Assembly (NCBI GenBank): GCA_016795425.1
Contig: JAEUHG010000164.1
Span: forward strand, 1 to 57,872
DNA: 57,872 bases
Direction of reading: 5' to 3'
Origin: Verrucomicrobiales bacterium
GTDB taxonomy: Bacteria; Verrucomicrobiota; Verrucomicrobiia; Limisphaerales; CAIMTB01
The first letter of the stretch is position 1; every line of letters begins with the position of its first letter. Of this stretch, positions 1 to 8,188 are shown one piece after another. The notes under the pieces are model-generated. The model was not told the DNA's origin and did no database searches. It saw nothing but the letters and a program-made list of their open reading frames with translations. Position numbers and translations under genes: made by a program.

Positions 1-6
1 ATTCAG

Positions 7-38
7 AAAGTGCCGGGCGAAAGCCCGGCACTTTTTTT
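7..38 (+). terminator. Rho-independent terminator of an upstream gene
   Basis: A perfect 12-bp stem (7-18 with 23-34) closes on a GAAA tetraloop, and the stem runs into a T tract ending at 38. This is a textbook intrinsic terminator reading on the + strand. The gene it ends lies to the left of the window. It separates that gene from the exosortase locus, so the exosortase should have its own promoter between 39 and 361. Confidence 0.9.
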
Positions 39-361
39 ATCTCCAGACCCAGCGATACACCGGCCCTTCCGGCCGCACGGAATCATCCGGTCCCACCAGC
101 CCAGGCCAAAGGCCTGGGCTGAAGGATTCCGACCCTTCGGGCGGGAAGGAGATCAAGGCGAGGCAGGCGAAAACCCGAGATCCGCGCTTCGATTTCTCAC
201 GCCCCACACCGCCTCGTCCAGCGCCCTCACCGTTCTGATCGGATTCACCCACCATCATCCATTTCCCCGCCAACGGCGCTGACCTCTCGGAAATCCCTCG
301 TGCCCGCGGCCTTGATTGAACGGGTACTCTACCTACACCCTCTCAACCACATGGTTTCTGC
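39..361. other. Intergenic region upstream of the exosortase
   Basis: No convincing gene is present here. Short reading frames exist on both strands, but they have no recognisable protein features and read through the palindrome at 98-120. The region must hold the promoter of the exosortase gene. I cannot point to a clear -10/-35 pair. Confidence 0.5.
98..120. repeat. Perfect 10-bp intergenic palindrome
   Basis: Ten bases at 98-107 pair perfectly with 111-120 around an AAA loop. There is no T tract on either side, so it is not a normal intrinsic terminator. It resembles in style the other hairpin-bearing intergenic repeats in this window, but no second copy of this exact sequence was seen here. 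Confidence 0.6.
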
Positions 362-1381
362 ATGACCGAACTCCGCCCATTGGACAACACAACACCCCAG
401 ACGCTTTCCGAACCGACGCCAGGCTTGGCCGAGGAGGTCGCGGCGGCCTGGCGTTCTCTGCCGTTCAAGGCTCCCCTGCTTACCTTGGGTACGGCGTGGA
501 TCGCACTCTTCGTCTTCCTGGGTAATTCAACGTTCGGCTACATCGATTCGCCGTCCCTTTTCGGTTGGCTCGCCTACGCCTATTCGCTCTCGCAAGACGA
601 CGAGTTGGGCAAATACGTTCCCTTTATTGTGGCGGTACTTTGCTGGCGGAATAAGGACGAACTCCTGGCCTGTCCCAAAGCGCCGTGGGCCGGAGGCATC
701 GCTCTTGTGGGCTTCGCTCTTCTCCTGCATTTACTGGGATTTCTCGTCCAACAGACGCGACTCAGCGTCGTCGGATTCTATGTGGGGATCTATGGCCTGA
801 TCGGAACGATCTGGGGCTGGCGCATGCTCAAGGCGATCTTCTTTCCCTTCTTCCTGTTCGCCTTCTGTGTCCCTTTGGGAACTCTCGCGGAGACCATCAC
901 CTTCCCTCTGCGGGTCGTGGCGACCAACATCACCACCTGGACCAGCCAACATCTCCTGGGCGTCACGGTGATCCAAAGCGGCAACAAAATTCTCGATGCG
1001 CAAGGAGCCTTCCAATACGAAGTCGCCGCGGCTTGCGGGGGGCTCCGCAGTCTGACCGCCACGCTGGCTCTCGCCAGCATCTACGCCTTCATAACGCTCG
1101 AACGCCCCTGGCGTCGCGCGTTGATGATCCTGTCGGCCTTGCCGCTCGCCGTTGCCGGCAACGTTCTTCGACTGACCATGATCATCCTTGCCGCCGAAGC
1201 CTTCGGACAAAAAGCCGGTATGTGGGTTCACGACAATTCCATTCTGAGTCTGTTGCCCTACGTGCCGGCGTTCCTTGGTCTAGGGGCGCTCGGTGCTCTG
1301 CTTCGAGAACGCTCGCCCGCATCCACCACGCCCCCCTCGTCTTCCTCGCCGCCCCCTGAACCCGCACCCCTGACCCTATGA
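362..1381 (+). CDS. Exosortase/archaeosortase family protein
   Basis: This is a multi-pass membrane cysteine protease/transpeptidase of the exosortase (EpsH) family, which processes PEP-CTERM-type C-terminal tags and is usually encoded with exopolysaccharide genes. About eight hydrophobic segments fill the 339 residues. The predicted catalytic set is visible: Cys225 in an AAACGGLRSL block, Arg270 in NVLR, and His290 in the MWVHDN block. The length fits a bare exosortase without a fused EpsI domain. The next gene overlaps it by 4 bp (ATGA) and encodes the EpsI-like partner, so the two are probably translationally coupled. The exact exosortase subtype (XrtA, D or other) cannot be decided by eye. 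No PEP-CTERM-tailed protein was found in this window, so its substrates must be encoded elsewhere. Confidence 0.92.
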   Translation: MTELRPLDNTTPQTLSEPTPGLAEEVAAAWRSLPFKAPLLTLGTAWIALFVFLGNSTFGYIDSPSLFGWLAYAYSLSQDDELGKYVPFIVAVLCWRNKDELLACPKAPWAGGIALVGFALLLHLLGFLVQQTRLSVVGFYVGIYGLIGTIWGWRMLKAIFFPFFLFAFCVPLGTLAETITFPLRVVATNITTWTSQHLLGVTVIQSGNKILDAQGAFQYEVAAACGGLRSLTATLALASIYAFITLERPWRRALMILSALPLAVAGNVLRLTMIILAAEAFGQKAGMWVHDNSILSLLPYVPAFLGLGALGALLRERSPASTTPPSSSSPPPEPAPLTL

Positions 1382-2256
1382 GCACTACCAGGTCCTGGTG
1401 GCTGGCTGGGGTTTGCCTCGGCCTCATCATCACTGTCGCCGCCATATTGGCGCGGTTTCAATCCCATCATCGACTCGGCCAACCGGGCGTCCGGCTGACG
1501 AATCTCCGGTTGCTGGATGAAAAGGGCGAGTTTGCCACCACCAACAGCATCTATCTGCCGGAGCAATTGCTCGAGTTCCGTTCGGAGTTGCTACCCGTCA
1601 GCCGCGAAATCGAGTTGGTCATGCTGCCGCCCGACACCACGTTCGGTCGCCGGCTATACACCGCGCCCGATGGATTTCAGGTCCAGTTGTCGGGAGTGCT
1701 CATGGGCACGGATCGGACCAGCATTCACAAGCCGGAGTACTGCCTGCCCGGCCAGGGTTTCGCGATCGTGGCCCGGTCTCAACGCACCATCACCATCGAT
1801 CGCCCGCACCGCTACCAGCTGCCCATCACCCGCCTGGACGCCATTCGCGAAGTTCGGCTTCCCAACGGGCAAGTGGCGAGCCAGGGAGCAGTCTACGTTT
1901 ACTGGTTCGTTTCCGAGAACCGAATCTCCAACGATCATCTCGAGCGCATGTGGTGGCTGGCGCTGGACCTGGTGCGAACCGGCGAGCTTCAGCGCTGGGC
2001 CTACATGGGCTGTCTCGGGGCCTGCATTCCCGGCCAAGAGGACGCCGTGTACCAACGTCTGGAGCGGATGATTCAGGAATTGGTCCCTCAGTTCCAAACC
2101 ACCACCGGACCCAACATCGCGGCCGTTTCCGATTCTCCTTCCAGCTCGAATCTTCAGCATCCCTCGCCCCAATTGGCCGAAGCGAACCCAAATCCCCAAG
2201 CCGCGACCTACCCGCGCGACTTCGGCTCATCGACTTCCTCTCCACAGCAACGTTGA
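1378..2256 (+). CDS. EpsI-like exosortase-associated protein
   Basis: The gene begins inside the stop region of the exosortase (ATGA overlap). The protein has an N-terminal membrane anchor (about residues 6-24) followed by a periplasmic domain. The central block with the words GTDRTSIHKPEYCLPGQGF is characteristic of the EpsI/DUF3485 family, which is either fused to exosortases or encoded next to them. EpsI proteins are needed for exopolysaccharide production in some bacteria, but their biochemical role is unknown. The C-terminal 50 or so residues are rich in Ser, Pro, Asn and Gln and look disordered. The pairing with an exosortase and a following sugar transferase is the classic EpsH/EpsI context. 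Confidence 0.9.
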   Translation: MSTTRSWWLAGVCLGLIITVAAILARFQSHHRLGQPGVRLTNLRLLDEKGEFATTNSIYLPEQLLEFRSELLPVSREIELVMLPPDTTFGRRLYTAPDGFQVQLSGVLMGTDRTSIHKPEYCLPGQGFAIVARSQRTITIDRPHRYQLPITRLDAIREVRLPNGQVASQGAVYVYWFVSENRISNDHLERMWWLALDLVRTGELQRWAYMGCLGACIPGQEDAVYQRLERMIQELVPQFQTTTGPNIAAVSDSPSSSNLQHPSPQLAEANPNPQAATYPRDFGSSTSSPQQR

Positions 2257-2349
2257 ATTGACCCTGTCGTTCGCTCTAGCCTTCCGGACACCGCGAGGCG
2301 CCGTCCGCACGAATCCGCGTTTCGTCCGGGCCCTCGGGGATTGAGCCTC

Positions 2350-2463
2350 ATGCAACCACCGATCGACCAGGACCTAAGAGCGGACGCGACCGCGGGACTG
2401 GCCATTCCATTCGATCCCCCGGACCGAGGACGATGGGCAACGTGGTTTAGCGTCCACCGGTAA
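2350..2463 (+). CDS. Possible 37-residue leader ORF
   Basis: A short frame starts with ATG at 2350 and ends in TAATG, so its stop overlaps the start of the sugar transferase gene. It lies in the 206-bp gap after the EpsI-like gene. The peptide (MQPPIDQDLR...WFSVHR) has no signal peptide, membrane segment or known motif. The overlap is what one expects of translational coupling, but a frame this short can arise by chance in GC-rich DNA. No strong ribosome binding site precedes it. Confidence 0.25.
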   Translation: MQPPIDQDLRADATAGLAIPFDPPDRGRWATWFSVHR

Positions 2464-3881
2464 TGCTCCGCCGCCAACGCATCATTCGAGATCGCATCCA
2501 CAAGGTCGTGGATGGGGCGCTCTTTGCGCTCGGGTTCTACCTGGCGTTCGCACTCCGATCCAACGCGGAGAGCATCGGGCCCTGGCTGATGCAGTTCTTT
2601 CAGCTGTTCGGGGGCACTCCGGAAATCCAGGCGTTCCGTCATTTCGCGTGGTACGTCCTGCTCACGGTGCCGGCGGCGATGATCCTCCTGGGCAACTACG
2701 GCTTCTACAACCGCCCGTTAATTGCCTCGCGCCGTCAGACCATTCTCTGCCTGTTCAAGACCTGCACCGTGCTCACGGTCGGGATCATCATCTTGATGTT
2801 CCTCAACAAAGAGGTCCTTTCCCGCGCCGTCATCATGCTGTTCGGCGTCTTCAGCTTCCTCCTGGTTCTACTCAAGGAGGAGGGCGTCCGTTGGTGGATC
2901 CGTACCGGCCTCGAAAAAGGCCACTTCGAACGGCGCCTGATCCTGGTCGGCACCGCCGACGACACCCACTCCTTGCGACGCCAATTGTCCGAACGCGAAC
3001 GCCATGGCATTCGCATTCTCGCCGAACTCGACGTCAACGAGTCCTCCGTCGACCAGTTGGTGGAAATCCTCCACGAACAATCGGCCAATGGTGTCGTCCT
3101 GGCCGCGCGTCACACTTTCTTTGGTCAACTGGAGAAGGTCATCCACGCCTGCGAACTGGAAGGGGTCGAAGTCTGGCTGCTGGCGGACTTCTTCAAGACG
3201 CAGATCTCCCGCACGACGGTCGATGATTTCTACGGCCGACCGATGATGGTGTTCCGCTCCACGCCCGAGATGTCCTGGCAGGCCGTGGGAAAACAACTCA
3301 TCGATATCGCTGGCGCTCTCCTCCTGATCATCATGGTCTCGCCCATCATGATCCTCGCCGCGCTCGCCGTTCGCCTGACCTCGCCGGGCCCCGTGGTTTT
3401 CAAGCAAATGCGCAGCGGCCTCAATGGGCGCCCGTTCACCATGTACAAATTCCGGACCATGGTGACCGATGCGGAACAACGAAAGCAGGAGCTGGCTGCC
3501 TTCAACGAAATGAGCGGCCCCGTTTTCAAGGTCACGAACGACCCTCGAATCACCCGCGTCGGCACATGGCTGCGCAAATTCAGCATCGACGAGTTCCCCC
3601 AACTCCTCAACGTGTTGCGCGGCGAAATGAGCCTGGTCGGCCCAAGACCCCTGCCAGTCGACGAAACCCGCCGATTCGATGACCTGGCCCACCGCCGCCG
3701 ATTGAGCGTGAAACCCGGCCTCACCTGCCTCTGGCAGATCAGCGGCCGAAACGATGTCCGCGATTTTCGTGAATGGGTCCGCTTGGACCTCGAGTACATC
3801 GACAACTGGTCGTTGTGGCTCGACCTCAAGATCCTCTTTCGTACCATCCCCATCGTCCTGATGGGCAGTGGAGCGAAATAA
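2463..3881 (+). CDS. Undecaprenyl-phosphate sugar phosphotransferase
   Basis: This is a polyprenyl glycosylphosphotransferase of the WbaP/CpsE type. It transfers a sugar-1-phosphate to undecaprenyl phosphate and so starts synthesis of an exopolysaccharide repeat unit at the inner membrane. The N-terminal half carries four hydrophobic segments and a CoA-binding-like middle domain. Another membrane helix (about residues 275-300) precedes the bacterial sugar-transferase domain. Hallmarks of that domain are MYKFRTM, the DEFPQLLNVLRGEMSLVGPRP block and the PGLTCLWQISGR block near the C-terminus. At 472 residues it is of normal full length. It follows the exosortase/EpsI pair and faces the Wza/Wzc operon, so it probably primes the polymer those proteins export. 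Confidence 0.93.
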   Translation: MLRRQRIIRDRIHKVVDGALFALGFYLAFALRSNAESIGPWLMQFFQLFGGTPEIQAFRHFAWYVLLTVPAAMILLGNYGFYNRPLIASRRQTILCLFKTCTVLTVGIIILMFLNKEVLSRAVIMLFGVFSFLLVLLKEEGVRWWIRTGLEKGHFERRLILVGTADDTHSLRRQLSERERHGIRILAELDVNESSVDQLVEILHEQSANGVVLAARHTFFGQLEKVIHACELEGVEVWLLADFFKTQISRTTVDDFYGRPMMVFRSTPEMSWQAVGKQLIDIAGALLLIIMVSPIMILAALAVRLTSPGPVVFKQMRSGLNGRPFTMYKFRTMVTDAEQRKQELAAFNEMSGPVFKVTNDPRITRVGTWLRKFSIDEFPQLLNVLRGEMSLVGPRPLPVDETRRFDDLAHRRRLSVKPGLTCLWQISGRNDVRDFREWVRLDLEYIDNWSLWLDLKILFRTIPIVLMGSGAK

Positions 3882-3910
3882 GCCGCACTCGAGCTTTCCC
3901 AGCCAAAGCC

Positions 3911-6886
3911 ATGAAACCCGCGTTCGTCGTCGGAGCGTTCTGTCTTGTCCTGCATGGGCCTCTGCCCACACCCGCGGCGGAGATTCCGCTCGGCGCCCAT
4001 CGCTTCACCCTGCCACCGGGTTTCACCATCGAGGTCGCGGCTGCATCGGACCTCATACCACGCCCGATTGCCGGCAGCTTCGATCCCGAAGGCCGCCTTT
4101 ATGTCACGGACTCCTCCGGTCTTAATCTCCCACCTTCCGAGCAGTTGAAGGACCCCAAGAGCCGCGTGCTGCGCCTGGAAGACACCAATGCCGATGGCGT
4201 CTTCGACCGCGCCACCGTCTTCGCCGACAAGGTGATGTTTCCGCAAGGCTGCCTGTGGCACGGCGGTTCGGTCTATGTCGCCGGCCCCCCCAGCATCTGG
4301 AAATTCACCGATACCGACGGCGACGGTGTCGCCGACAAACGCGAAGAGTGGTACCAAGGCAAAGTCCTCACCGGCTGCGCCAATGATGTCCATGGTCCCT
4401 ACCTTGGACCTGAAGGCATGCTGTATTGGACCAAAGGCGCGTTCGCCCGCGTCGACTTCAAGGAATCCAGCGGCCGGCGCATCCAAGATCGTTGCGCCCA
4501 TGTGTTTCGCGCATGGCCCGACATGTCCGGCTTCGAATCCGTGATGTCCGGCGGCATGGACAACCCGGTCGAAGTCGCCTTTACCGCGGAAGGCGAGCCG
4601 ATCGTGATCAGCACTTTCATCGATCTCAGCCAACCGGGTCGCCGCGACGGACTGGCTCATGCGGTTTGGGGAGGCGTCTTTGGAAAGATCAACGATGTCG
4701 TCGACGAGCCGACAGTGCGACGCACTGGAGGACTCATGCCCGTCATGTCCCAGGTCGGACCGGCCGCCGCCTGCGCCCTCATGCGTTACGAAGGCACGGC
4801 ATTCGGGCCGGAATACCAGGACAACCTCTTCGGCACACTCTTCAATCTCCGGAAAGTCACCCGCCACGCGCTGCGCCCGTCCGGCGCTTCCTACACCTCC
4901 GAAGACAGCGATTTTCTGGTATCGGACCAAATGGACTTTCATCCCACGGATGTTCTCCAGGACGTGGACGGTTCGTTGCTCGTTGTCGATACGGGCGGAT
5001 GGTACAAGCTGTGTTGCCCGAGTTCGCAGCTCGCCAAGGCCGATGTGTTCGGAACCATCTATCGCGTCCGCAAATCGGCTCCCGGCAACGACGTGCCGCC
5101 GCGACTCTCCCCTGCGGAGCGCCGAGCGGCCTACGCCCGTCTCGCCGAACCGCCTCACTTTAAAGCGAATTCGCCGGAAGCAGCGCTCAAACAACGCGCC
5201 CTAAAGGCCGATCCCAAAGAGGCGCCCGAACTGCGCGCCGTGTTGGAACGATTCCGGCCCGAAGATGGCCCCGCCTCTGACAACTGGCGCCTGGCACGCC
5301 TCGCCGCCGAAGGACTCGGACGCATGCGGGATCGCGCCTCGGTGCCGACACTGCTCCGCCTCGCCGGCGCCGTCGGGTCGACCGACCGTTTTCTCGAGCA
5401 CAGTCTCCTCTACGCTGTCATCGAGATTGGGGACGCCGCCGCCATTCGATCGCTGGTCGCCTCCGATCAACCCAGGGTGGTTCGCGCCGCGTTGCTGACG
5501 CTGGAACAAATCGAAGGAAACCAACTTCGCGTCACCGAAGTCCTGCCGGCCCTGAACTCCAATGATCCGGCTCTTCGGGAAACCGGTGCCTGGGTCGCCC
5601 AACGTCATCCCGAGTGGGGCGCCGAACTGACCGAGCACCTGCGTAGCCGACTTACGGCGGCCAACACGCCGGATGCCGAACGCGCCACCTGGGAAAGCCA
5701 ACTGGGCCTGGTCGCCCGCCATAGCCACGGCCAAGCGCTCCTCGCCGAGATGGTCCAGGGGATTGGCTTCCGCCCGGAAGCCCGGATTGCAGGACTTGCC
5801 GCCATGGCCAACGCCGGATCCAAGGAACTGCCGGAATCGTGGCGGAGCGCCATTGTCACCGCGCTCTCCATTAAGGCCAACCAATCGACGCCCACGGTGC
5901 GTGCCGCCGCCGTCCGACACCTTCGATCCCTCCCCGTTCCAAAAGAGGGCGATCCCCAAATCACCCAGGCCTTGCATGCACTGGCTCGGTTCAGTCCCGA
6001 GTTCGCCCAAACTCGGCTGGAAGCGCTTTCCGCTCTGCCGGCAGGTTCGGCCATCGACCCCGACGAATTCGCGGTGCTGAGCAATGCGCTGGATCCAGCG
6101 CGACCGCCCGGAGAAAAACTGTCGGCAGCCAACGCCTTGGGTCGACTCAAACTCGACGCTGCAGCTCTGCGCTCCATCCTGCCTGCAGTGGCCTCTGCCG
6201 GGCCCATCGAGCTGCCAAAACTCATCGCGGCCTATTCCGGGCAGTCCGACGAGGCGCTGGGAAACGACCTGCTGCAATCTCTGAAGGCGTCCAAGGTCCT
6301 TCGCTCCCTCCGCCCCGATGATTTGAAACCGCACGTGGCGAAATTCCCCGAGTCCATTCGCAACCAGGCCGACGTCCTGCTGGCCTCGCTCCAATCGGAT
6401 GCGTCTCAGGATCGCGTCCGCCTGGATCTGATGCTGGCGGAAATCCTGAAGCTCCCCGGGGATGTGCGGCGCGGCCAGGCTATCTTCAACGGTACCAAGG
6501 CGGCCTGCTCCTCCTGCCATCGCCAAGGCTATCTCGGCGGAGACCTTGGACCCGACCTTACCGCCATCGGCACGATCCGGACCGAACGTGATCTTCTTGA
6601 GGCCGTCATCTACCCCAGTGCCAGCTTCGTTCGAAGCTATGAACCGTGGATCGCCCTGGCCAAGGATGGCGAAGAATACTCCGGAGTCCTCCGACGCGAC
6701 ACGCCGGACGAAATCGTGCTCGCCACGGGCCCGGGCGCAGACACCCGCATCGCCCGTTCGAATCTTTCCGAACTACGGCTGGGCACTCTGAGCACCATGC
6801 CGGCCGGTTTGGACGAACAACTCTCGCGTCAGGAACTCTCCGATCTGCTGGCGTTTCTCAAAAACACCAAGTGGGGCGCCAACTGA
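3911..6886 (+). CDS. PVC-type membrane-bound dehydrogenase domain protein with HEAT repeats and cytochrome c site
   Basis: The chosen ATG is followed by a clear signal peptide (MKPAFVVGAFCLVLHGPLP, cut near AAE); upstream in-frame codons overlap the sugar transferase and look non-coding. Residues of about 25-430 form the soluble-glucose-dehydrogenase-like propeller of the PVC family (TIGR02604 type) with Asp-rich calcium-like loops (DTNADGVFD, DTDGDGVAD). About 450-840 are HEAT-like helical repeats. A single haem-binding CSSCH motif lies at residues 866-870, followed by the conserved C-terminal haem-domain region. Such proteins are abundant in Planctomycetes and Verrucomicrobia and are presumed periplasmic redox enzymes acting on sugars, but no substrate is established. 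The gene starts 30 bp after the sugar transferase. Confidence 0.93.
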   Translation: MKPAFVVGAFCLVLHGPLPTPAAEIPLGAHRFTLPPGFTIEVAAASDLIPRPIAGSFDPEGRLYVTDSSGLNLPPSEQLKDPKSRVLRLEDTNADGVFDRATVFADKVMFPQGCLWHGGSVYVAGPPSIWKFTDTDGDGVADKREEWYQGKVLTGCANDVHGPYLGPEGMLYWTKGAFARVDFKESSGRRIQDRCAHVFRAWPDMSGFESVMSGGMDNPVEVAFTAEGEPIVISTFIDLSQPGRRDGLAHAVWGGVFGKINDVVDEPTVRRTGGLMPVMSQVGPAAACALMRYEGTAFGPEYQDNLFGTLFNLRKVTRHALRPSGASYTSEDSDFLVSDQMDFHPTDVLQDVDGSLLVVDTGGWYKLCCPSSQLAKADVFGTIYRVRKSAPGNDVPPRLSPAERRAAYARLAEPPHFKANSPEAALKQRALKADPKEAPELRAVLERFRPEDGPASDNWRLARLAAEGLGRMRDRASVPTLLRLAGAVGSTDRFLEHSLLYAVIEIGDAAAIRSLVASDQPRVVRAALLTLEQIEGNQLRVTEVLPALNSNDPALRETGAWVAQRHPEWGAELTEHLRSRLTAANTPDAERATWESQLGLVARHSHGQALLAEMVQGIGFRPEARIAGLAAMANAGSKELPESWRSAIVTALSIKANQSTPTVRAAAVRHLRSLPVPKEGDPQITQALHALARFSPEFAQTRLEALSALPAGSAIDPDEFAVLSNALDPARPPGEKLSAANALGRLKLDAAALRSILPAVASAGPIELPKLIAAYSGQSDEALGNDLLQSLKASKVLRSLRPDDLKPHVAKFPESIRNQADVLLASLQSDASQDRVRLDLMLAEILKLPGDVRRGQAIFNGTKAACSSCHRQGYLGGDLGPDLTAIGTIRTERDLLEAVIYPSASFVRSYEPWIALAKDGEEYSGVLRRDTPDEIVLATGPGADTRIARSNLSELRLGTLSTMPAGLDEQLSRQELSDLLAFLKNTKWGAN

Positions 6887-6950
6887 TCCCGCGCTCCGTT
6901 CGTCACGTCGGCGATGACTCGGCCAGGGCTTCTCCTGTAGCCTCCAAAAC

Positions 6951-7811
6951 GTGGGCAGCACGCGTGAGTTTTCCCTACCCATCCGCCTCTTCCTGAAAGC
7001 CTATCCGTGGCGCAGGATTCAACCGATACCCTGGGTACCCCTCTCCAAGCCTCTCTCCCAATGCAGGGTCGCTCTGGCGACGAGCGCTGGTTTCTCCGCC
7101 GCTGGACAACCGCCTTTTGACGACCAGGTTCGCGGTGGCGATGCCACCTTTCGGCTGCTCTCCGCCGACACGGAAGTCGCCACTCTCCAGGAAAACCACC
7201 GCAGCACGGTCTTCGATCGCAGCGGGCTTCACCGGGACCGCAATCTCGCCTTCCCCTTGGATCGCCTGCGCGAGATGGCAGCCGCCGGTCGCATCGGATC
7301 GGTGGCGCCCCAGCATCTTTCCTTCATGGGGTCCCAAACGGCCCCGGGGCGACTGATACGCGACACGGCACCGGTCGCCGCGGCACGCCTCCGCGCCGAT
7401 GGTGTCGACGCTGCCGTGCTCATCCCGGTGTGCCCTGTCTGCAACCAAACGGTGGCGCTGATTGCCGCGGAACTGGAGCGTCAGGGGATCGCCACCGTCT
7501 GTCTCATGCTCTTGCGCGAAGTTGCCGAAAAAGTGCGCCCGCCACGCGCTCTCTGCGTCCCGTTTCGGCACGGGTATCCCTTGGGACAACCGGATGATCC
7601 CGATGGCCAAGCCAGGGTCCTGGAAGCTGCCTTCTATGTCCTGGAGCATGAAAACGGACCCGCACCCGTCCTAAGAGAACTCAAATCGGGATATCCACCG
7701 CCACCGGAGACGTCACCGGACGGCGGGAAGCCTCAGTCGACGACGCCTCTCATCCCTAAAGTGCCGTCAGCAGGGCGTACCCAAGGAGAAACTGGGCCAA
7801 CGCCACGATGA
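6951..7811 (+). CDS. GrdB-like glycine/sarcosine/betaine reductase selenoprotein B family protein (Cys form)
   Basis: The protein resembles the B subunit of glycine/betaine/sarcosine reductases and D-proline reductase. The HRSTVFDRSGLHRDRN block (about residues 83-98), followed by FPLDRLREMAAAGRIG and the GSQT stretch, is typical of that family. A CPVC motif at residues 161-164 lies about where the genuine enzymes carry their Sec-containing redox site. No in-frame UGA is seen, so this would be a cysteine homologue. The start is a GTG; no ATG is available upstream. The last 35 or so residues are Pro/Thr-rich and overlap the convergent FHA gene by 56 bp. No glycine-reductase partners (GrdA, C or D) are nearby, so a Stickland role is unlikely. 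Homologues in aerobes are of unknown function. Confidence 0.78.
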   Translation: MGSTREFSLPIRLFLKAYPWRRIQPIPWVPLSKPLSQCRVALATSAGFSAAGQPPFDDQVRGGDATFRLLSADTEVATLQENHRSTVFDRSGLHRDRNLAFPLDRLREMAAAGRIGSVAPQHLSFMGSQTAPGRLIRDTAPVAAARLRADGVDAAVLIPVCPVCNQTVALIAAELERQGIATVCLMLLREVAEKVRPPRALCVPFRHGYPLGQPDDPDGQARVLEAAFYVLEHENGPAPVLRELKSGYPPPPETSPDGGKPQSTTPLIPKVPSAGRTQGETGPTPR

Positions 7812-8172
7812 CCATGACCGTCCAGAACAGCACTTCCCAGACCGCCAAAGAGCGACGAACGACGGGTGCCAGATAAACCTGAAGGGTAAGGTCGCCTATC
7901 CTGATCTCATCCCCATTTCTCAGGCGGCGCCGTTCAACGCTTTCGGAGCCGATCGTTGCCAAGGCTCCTTGCTGGCATTGCACCAACAATCCCTCCTGGG
8001 GTTGCAACTCGAATTCAAGATGCCGATCCCACACCCCAGGCGACTGGAGGCGCAAATCAACATCCGACCCACGTCCTACCTGGAACGGATAACGCCCAAT
8101 CGGAACCACCTGAGGTTCGCGGCCCTTCTCAAGCACCCGCAACCGGAAGAGATTGGACGTCCCGTGGCTCAA
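7756..8172 (-). CDS. FHA-domain protein with C-terminal membrane anchor
   Basis: Residues of about 10-105 match a forkhead-associated fold. The core reads IGRYPFQVGRGSDVDLRLQ, then the SPGVWDRHLEFEL region, with the RLRNGDEIRIGDLTL stretch before the last strand. FHA domains bind phosphothreonine. The canonical Arg of the GR loop is present; the usual Ser-x-x-His pair is altered to DRH, so binding may be modified. One hydrophobic segment (about residues 112-135) anchors the C-terminus, leaving the FHA domain presumably in the cytoplasm. The gene is the last of an apparent operon, starting 16 bp after the export-lipoprotein gene, so it may regulate or scaffold the polysaccharide machinery. Its 3' end overlaps the convergent GrdB-like gene. 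Confidence 0.82.
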   Translation of the reverse strand: MSHGTSNLFRLRVLEKGREPQVVPIGRYPFQVGRGSDVDLRLQSPGVWDRHLEFELQPQEGLLVQCQQGALATIGSESVERRRLRNGDEIRIGDLTLQVYLAPVVRRSLAVWEVLFWTVMVIVALAQFLLGYALLTAL

Positions 8173-8188
8173 AACGTCCCCAGCAGTC

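Noticed and set aside
3230..5194. Long open frame (654 codons) on the - strand
   Set aside because: It is antisense to the sugar transferase and the well-supported dehydrogenase/HEAT gene. Its translation is Arg/Gly/Ala-rich without motifs, as expected of a GC-rich shadow frame.
6951..7811. Complete glycine reductase system
   Set aside because: No GrdA, GrdC/D, GrdE or selenocysteine codon is seen; only a B-subunit-like protein is present.
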